Assembly (NCBI RefSeq): GCF_019753045.1
Contig: NZ_JAIELN010000005.1
Coordinates: 186,001-250,000 of the forward strand
Length of the DNA: 64,000 bases
Direction: 5' to 3'
Origin: Hyphomicrobium sp.
GTDB taxonomy: Bacteria; Pseudomonadota; Alphaproteobacteria; Rhizobiales; Hyphomicrobiaceae
In this document: positions 60,132-64,000 of the stretch, one piece after another
Layout: each line of letters opens with the position of its first letter
How positions within the stretch are numbered: position 1 is the stretch's first letter
The notes under the pieces: generated by a model
What the model was told of the DNA's origin: nothing
What the model saw: only the letters and a program-made list of their open reading frames with translations
The model's database searches: none
Program-made: the position numbers and the translations under genes

Positions 60132-61514
60132 TCAGAAATTGATCTTCGCGCCAAAGATGCCCGCCTGGAAGGAATCGAGCGAGGTTTTCCCCACGGGAGC
60201 GCCACCACCCGCAGCCGTCACGCTGTTGCCGAAGATGTCTCCATCGGCGTGCTCGTAAACTGCATAAAGGGTCAAGTCAGCAGCGTCGACAAACTGAATG
60301 ATGCCGCCCTGCCAGAAATTGATGCTCGAGGAAACCGTCTTACCCGGATTGGAACCCGCATCGTCATGACGGTACTCGCCAAAAATGTTCGTTTTGCCGA
60401 GCGAAATCCACTTCTGTTCGATACCGGGCTGGATGAACCACACATTGCTAACAGGCTCTATAAGCTGCGGCTCTGTGGTCGGGTTCCCGGTAGCAATGTG
60501 TTGCGTACCCCAGCCGCCGAATACGAATAGTCCGGTCGGCTTGTGCATGATCGTGGTGGCGGCGCCGCCCCAGTCGCATCGAAAGTTCGGCAATGATGCC
60601 GTCGTCGTGCTCGAAGATATGCAGGCCGTTCCTCCGGCGACGTAGGTGCTCGGGGTGCCGCTGAACTGGGTGCCGGGATTATTGCTTTGGCCATAACCGC
60701 CACGGGCGAGAACACTGAAATCGCCGATATCGTTTTTGTACTGGAGTGCGACATCCCATAAAGTGGCTTCGCCCCAAGCAGCAGCGGCCGAAAAGCCTTC
60801 ATAAGTCGGCGAGTCGTAGCGAACGACATTGCGACGGCCGCTATCGCCAGGCGTCGAATTATTGAAGCCTCGCAAGGCGTCGGTCCATCTGAGCGCAGGC
60901 GAGCCAATGGGGAGCCCATTGGCCCTCAGTTGAAACTGCGACAGGTAGATCGCGGCGCCCTCCGCGTCGTTGACGTTACGTGTCAAAGTGAAATCGGCAT
61001 CGTCGAGAAGGTGGTAAGTTGCGGTGCCGTTTTGGCCGACGGCGGCCTGTCCCCATTCCTTACTCTTGACGTACCAATAGCTTTTGCGGACCAAAAGCTG
61101 ATTGTCCTGGTTATTCGGATTGCTGCTCGATGAACTCGGAGAATTCTGATTCCACTGATTTGACGGATGGCCCTGCACGCCGATCTCAAGCAGGTAACCC
61201 GCCGACACGTCAGACGTGATCTTTGCCTCGCCGACGAACCGGAAGCGCGACTGCTCGACGGAGTTCGTGCCGACGTAGGCGTTATGCTCCGTGCCATCAT
61301 CCCAAACGATGAGATTCTCGTTGACCCAGCCCGAAACCGTCAGACTGACTTTGCGGTTGCCCTTGCGCGCGGTGGTCGCTTCCAATTCGGCGATACGCTC
61401 CTCGAGGTCAGCGCAGCAATTTCCGCCTAGATCAGCAGCAGCCGCTGGCGACATGAGAGCCAGTGCGATCGCAATGCCGCCGAAGCCGCTTTCAAACGCA
61501 CGAGATATTCTCAT
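60132..61514 (-). CDS. alphaproteobacterial porin (porin_2 type)
   Basis: A 460-aa outer-membrane protein: signal peptide MRISRAFESGFGGIAIALAL, cleaved around AAAADLGG, a short coiled-coil (DLEERIAELEATTARKGNRK) and a beta-barrel with the typical KVSLTVSGWVNENLIVWDDG opening strand, aromatic-terminated strands and terminal Phe (IFGAKINF). GAGGGGG is about 9 nt ahead of the ATG; the track's GTG is three codons earlier. Porins of this family form the general diffusion channels of Hyphomicrobiales. It may serve uptake for the neighbouring catabolic genes, but nothing here shows specificity. Confidence 0.87.
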   Translation of the reverse strand: MRISRAFESGFGGIAIALALMSPAAAADLGGNCCADLEERIAELEATTARKGNRKVSLTVSGWVNENLIVWDDGTEHNAYVGTNSVEQSRFRFVGEAKITSDVSAGYLLEIGVQGHPSNQWNQNSPSSSSSNPNNQDNQLLVRKSYWYVKSKEWGQAAVGQNGTATYHLLDDADFTLTRNVNDAEGAAIYLSQFQLRANGLPIGSPALRWTDALRGFNNSTPGDSGRRNVVRYDSPTYEGFSAAAAWGEATLWDVALQYKNDIGDFSVLARGGYGQSNNPGTQFSGTPSTYVAGGTACISSSTTTASLPNFRCDWGGAATTIMHKPTGLFVFGGWGTQHIATGNPTTEPQLIEPVSNVWFIQPGIEQKWISLGKTNIFGEYRHDDAGSNPGKTVSSSINFWQGGIIQFVDAADLTLYAVYEHADGDIFGNSVTAAGGGAPVGKTSLDSFQAGIFGAKINF

Positions 61515-61974
61515 GAATGCCACCCCCTCGCGGAATCATCTGCATGCCGATCATATGTGCGCGGCGCGACTGGCCAACGTTGAACGGACCGCAATTACCG
61601 GAAGATGATTGGGTGTGACTCAAAAGACATTATTCAGAGCCGTAGAATTATTCGCCGCGGCGCAACTTGAAGCCGTTGATGCATTTTGACTTGAGCCGGA
61701 GACATTCAGTTGTTTCCATCGCAATTCGGCTCACGTGGCGGTTCATATTCCGCGTGCATCGTGGAGAAAATTGCAATTTGAGCCTTTAGCGGATCAAAAA
61801 TTCGTAAGGCTCTGCCGTCGCATATTGTAAGGCTGGAGGCGCCTCCGAATATCATAATATGCAGAGTGGCGACGTCCCGAGACCGGGCCTGGCACAGGAC
61901 GCCACTATCAAGACTGCTGACAGGCTTGGGACGAACGTCCCGCCAGTCGCAACTCCCAATCAAGGACGAAAGCC
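61515..61974. other. divergent intergenic region with a dyad
   Basis: About 460 bp between the porin start and a secreted-protein gene. It is AT-richer than its surroundings. At 61821-61861 there is an extended dyad: CATATT, eight bases, GGAGGC|GCCTCC (12-bp perfect palindrome), nine bases, AATATG. No other gene or RNA is evident; the plus-strand ORF at 61866 is a shadow of the next gene. Confidence 0.5.
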
Positions 61975-62364
61975 ATGACAATATCACGAGTGTCGGCCAC
62001 CGCCGCTGCCGTGATGGCGGCAGGTATGGTGATGGCAACAAGCGCGTTCGCGGCGGATCCGGGAACGCCTGCCTCGGTAATCGCAATGAACCAGAAGCCG
62101 AAGGGCGAATCCGTTTCGATTACCTATGCCTTTGCCCCCGCAGACGGCACTTTGGCGATTTTCTCGGTCGATCCGGCAGGACACGCATCCGCGCAACCCC
62201 TCGGCTCAGCTGCGCTAACGCGTGGAGATCATCGCGACGTGAAAATCAAACTCAACGAAGAGTTGAAGCCGGGAACAACGCTTTGGGCAGTCGCGCGAAG
62301 CAAGGACGGCAAACCTTTCCGGAATGTCGACGGCCCCGCTGAACAGACCTTCAATATCCTCTAG
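61975..62364 (+). CDS. hypothetical secreted protein
   Basis: A 129-aa product with a signal peptide MTISRVSATAAAVMAAGMVM ending at FAADPG. The mature 100 residues form a compact beta-type domain: GESVSITYAFAPADGTLAIFSVDPAGH, then LTRGDHRDVKIKLNEELKPG and TTLWAVARSKDGKPFRNVDG. The pattern resembles small periplasmic Ig-like domains (DUF7282-like), which I cannot confirm. Purine-rich AAGGACGAAAGCC is upstream of the ATG. It is a lone gene; no function inferred. Confidence 0.7.
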   Translation: MTISRVSATAAAVMAAGMVMATSAFAADPGTPASVIAMNQKPKGESVSITYAFAPADGTLAIFSVDPAGHASAQPLGSAALTRGDHRDVKIKLNEELKPGTTLWAVARSKDGKPFRNVDGPAEQTFNIL

Positions 62365-62727
62365 CCGTCGTGAAGTTCCCCGGCGCGATCGCTCCCGCGC
62401 CGGGACTCTGCCAGGGATCGTTGCAGAATGGTGGCACGTTCGCCGGCGAAAGCCCGCTCCCGCGGCAGTAATCGAATGATACCGAAACACGCGTGCCACT
62501 CGGACATATCAGACAGGCCTTTTGGCGAAAATCGTGAAAAAATCGTCTCCTGGACTGTCACAATCCGGCTTTGTGACGGTTTCCGCCTGGAGTTCCATCG
62601 AGATAACCGGCTGCATTGATCGCGGAGTATTGAATTAATGCCCCGCGTGCCCTATTTCGGGCCCCCAGCGCAACTTTACGCGCTTGCTGGAGCCGGAGAG
62701 ACCGGCCTTTCAACATCGGAGCGTTCG
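62365..62727. other. intergenic region with a possible operator
   Basis: The 362 bp between the secreted-protein gene and the synthase start contain one clear feature, a 7-bp inverted repeat GTCACAA-TCCGGCT-TTGTGAC at 62557-62577, that could be a regulator-binding site for the synthase gene. The track's open frame from 62638 to 62727 does not look coding, as it ends just before the family's conserved N terminus. Confidence 0.5.
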
Positions 62728-63942
62728 TTGGACAACGTACTTATCATCGGGGCAGGCGCTGCAGGCTCGGTCGTCGCGAAGAAATGCGCGATGAACCGCG
62801 ATGTTTTCAAAAAGATCCATCTTGCTTCGCGCCGCATCGAAAGCTGCAAGAAGGTCCAGGCCGAATGCAAAACGCCGATCGAGATTTCACAACTCGACGC
62901 GGACAACGTCGCCGATACGGTCGCGCTGCTGAACAAGGTCAAACCTGACCTCGTCATCAACATGGCGCTCCCCTACCAGGATCTCGCGATCATGGACGCG
63001 TGCCTCGAGGCCGGCGTCAACTACATGGACACCGCGAACTACGAGCCCCGCGACGAAGCCAAGTTCACCTACAAATACCAATGGCCGTATAACGATAAAT
63101 TCAAAGCCAAGGGCCTCATGGCCGTCCTCGGCTGCGGTTTCGATCCGGGCGTGACGAACATCTTCTGCGCCTACGCGCAGGAGAATCTGTACGATGAGAT
63201 CCACACGATCGACATCATCGATTGCAACGCGGGCAGCCACGGCAAGGCATTCGCCACGAACTTCAATCCGGAGATCAACCTTCGGGAAGTGACGCAGCGT
63301 GGCAAGTATTGGAAAAACGGCGAATGGATCGAGATCGATCCGCTGTCGATCTCGACGATGATCGACTATCCGGAAGTCGGACCCGTCAAGTCCTACCTCA
63401 TCTACCATGAGGAGGAAGAGAGCCTCGTCGAGAACATCAAGGGTCTGAAAGAGATCCGCTTCTGGATGACGTTCTCGGACAATTACATCAAGCACCTCGA
63501 AGTGCTTCAGAACGTCGGCATGACGCGCATCGACCCCGTCATGTACAAGGGCACGCCCGTCATTCCGATGGAGTTCCTGAAATCCGTTCTTCCGGAGCCG
63601 TCCTCGCTTGCCGAAAATTACACCGGCAAAACGTCCATTGGCGTCGTCCTCAAGGGCGAGAAGAAGGGCAAGAAGAAGCGGTACATGATCTGGAACGTAT
63701 GCGACCACGCCGAGACCAACAAAGAGGTCGGCGCGCAGGCGGTTTCCTACACGACCGGCGTGCCCGCGGTCACCGGCGCGATCATGATGTTCAAGGGCAT
63801 CTGGAAGGGCAAAGGCGTGTTCAACGTCGAGCAGCTGCCGCCCGAGCCGTTCCTCGAAGAGCTCGCCGAGCAGGGTCTGCCCTGGCAAGTGAAGGAAATC
63901 GAGAAGTCCGATCAGAAGAAGCTTTTCTCGGTCGATACCTGA
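62728..63942 (+). CDS. carboxynorspermidine synthase-like saccharopine dehydrogenase
   Basis: A 404-aa NAD(P)-dependent enzyme of the saccharopine-dehydrogenase fold. The start is best placed at TTG 62728 (GGAG upstream), which gives LDNVLIIGAGAAGSVVAKKC, the nucleotide-binding loop characteristic of carboxynorspermidine dehydrogenases; the 62638 start adds 30 non-conserved residues. Other blocks: HLASRRIESCKKVQ, GVNYMDTANYEPRDEAKF, GFDPGVTNIFCAYAQ and TGVPAVTGAIMMF. It condenses aspartate semialdehyde with a diamine in norspermidine/spermidine synthesis. The next gene overlaps its stop (TGATG). Confidence 0.85.
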   Translation: MDNVLIIGAGAAGSVVAKKCAMNRDVFKKIHLASRRIESCKKVQAECKTPIEISQLDADNVADTVALLNKVKPDLVINMALPYQDLAIMDACLEAGVNYMDTANYEPRDEAKFTYKYQWPYNDKFKAKGLMAVLGCGFDPGVTNIFCAYAQENLYDEIHTIDIIDCNAGSHGKAFATNFNPEINLREVTQRGKYWKNGEWIEIDPLSISTMIDYPEVGPVKSYLIYHEEEESLVENIKGLKEIRFWMTFSDNYIKHLEVLQNVGMTRIDPVMYKGTPVIPMEFLKSVLPEPSSLAENYTGKTSIGVVLKGEKKGKKKRYMIWNVCDHAETNKEVGAQAVSYTTGVPAVTGAIMMFKGIWKGKGVFNVEQLPPEPFLEELAEQGLPWQVKEIEKSDQKKLFSVDT

Positions 63943-64000
63943 TGAGCGAAGCCGATATCCTTTCGATCCGCAACGAGCTGACGGGCCTCGTGGTCTCCGT
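63942..64000 (+). CDS. start of the next gene in the operon (partial)
   Basis: ATG at 63942 overlaps the preceding TGA stop (TGATG) and opens MSEADILSIRNELTGLVVS, cut by the window edge. Coupling suggests a functional link to carboxynorspermidine synthase; its usual partner is carboxynorspermidine decarboxylase, but nineteen residues are not enough to name it. Confidence 0.55.
   Translation, partial: MSEADILSIRNELTGLVVS

Overview
The window is about 62% GC by eye, densely coded on both strands, and looks like chromosome of an alphaproteobacterium of the Hyphomicrobiales, most like Hyphomicrobium. Supporting this are the rpiA-DUF2059-gor order, a class II DAHP synthase, an alphaproteobacterial porin, TIGR02281-type aspartic proteases, an ornithine decarboxylase with a likely speF-type leader, and a fused SoxYZ-like carrier with SoxCD. 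There is no phage, transposase or CRISPR array, so the accessory character comes from duplications, repeats and catabolic modules.

Layout. 1-6.5 kb: a minus-strand run (nadE fragment, a 53-aa secreted peptide, DAHP synthase, SDR, glutathione reductase, DUF2059, rpiA) diverges from gph. 6.5-13.2 kb: DsrE-like protein, MMPL exporter, tRNA-Val(CAC), SYLF lipid-binding protein, MsrA and a type III ornithine/lysine decarboxylase with a long leader. 13.4-20.8 kb: a large secreted protein with two CxxCH motifs and a DUF4384 end, a 55-aa membrane peptide with its own terminator, threonine ammonia-lyase, a beta-hydroxyacid dehydrogenase, an Lrp regulator and a TIGR01244 phosphatase-like protein. 20.8-26.8 kb: GST, SNase-like nuclease, a membrane histidine kinase, two tandem retropepsins and phosphomannomutase. 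26.9-31.3 kb: a segmental duplication (two ~871-bp direct copies) has produced an intact TauE/SafE exporter and intact dusA at the ends, with truncated copies of each, an MgtC-like protein and a zinc-ribbon protein between. 31.5-41.8 kb: SDR, a membrane alpha/beta hydrolase, MarR and AraC regulators, an extensin-like protein and a 1091-aa TPR/GT41/methyltransferase fusion. 41.9-47.2 kb: an RND efflux pump with a divergent TetR regulator and paired operator palindromes.

The best-defined system is at 47.2-57.2 kb, a guanidine nitrogen-assimilation operon. A sigma-54-type promoter (GG-N10-GC) is followed by a guanidine-I (ykkC) riboswitch, then a three-way set of complementary 7-mers that could gate the first ribosome binding site. 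Next come an ABC transporter (binding protein, permease, ATPase), two DUF1989 carboxyguanidine deiminase subunits, a guanidine/urea carboxylase and allophanate hydrolase, mostly joined by 4-nt start/stop overlaps. 57.4-60.1 kb holds a fused SoxYZ-like carrier, SoxC and SoxD, facing a porin. The right end holds a small secreted protein and carboxynorspermidine synthase coupled to a truncated next gene.

The least explained signal is a family of six structured palindromes (19.5, 20.75 and 26.8 kb). All sit between convergent genes and share a fixed architecture: an outer stem, a one-base bulge A, a 15-nt inner hairpin and a conserved CCGGC bulge. Both stems show compensatory changes between copies.
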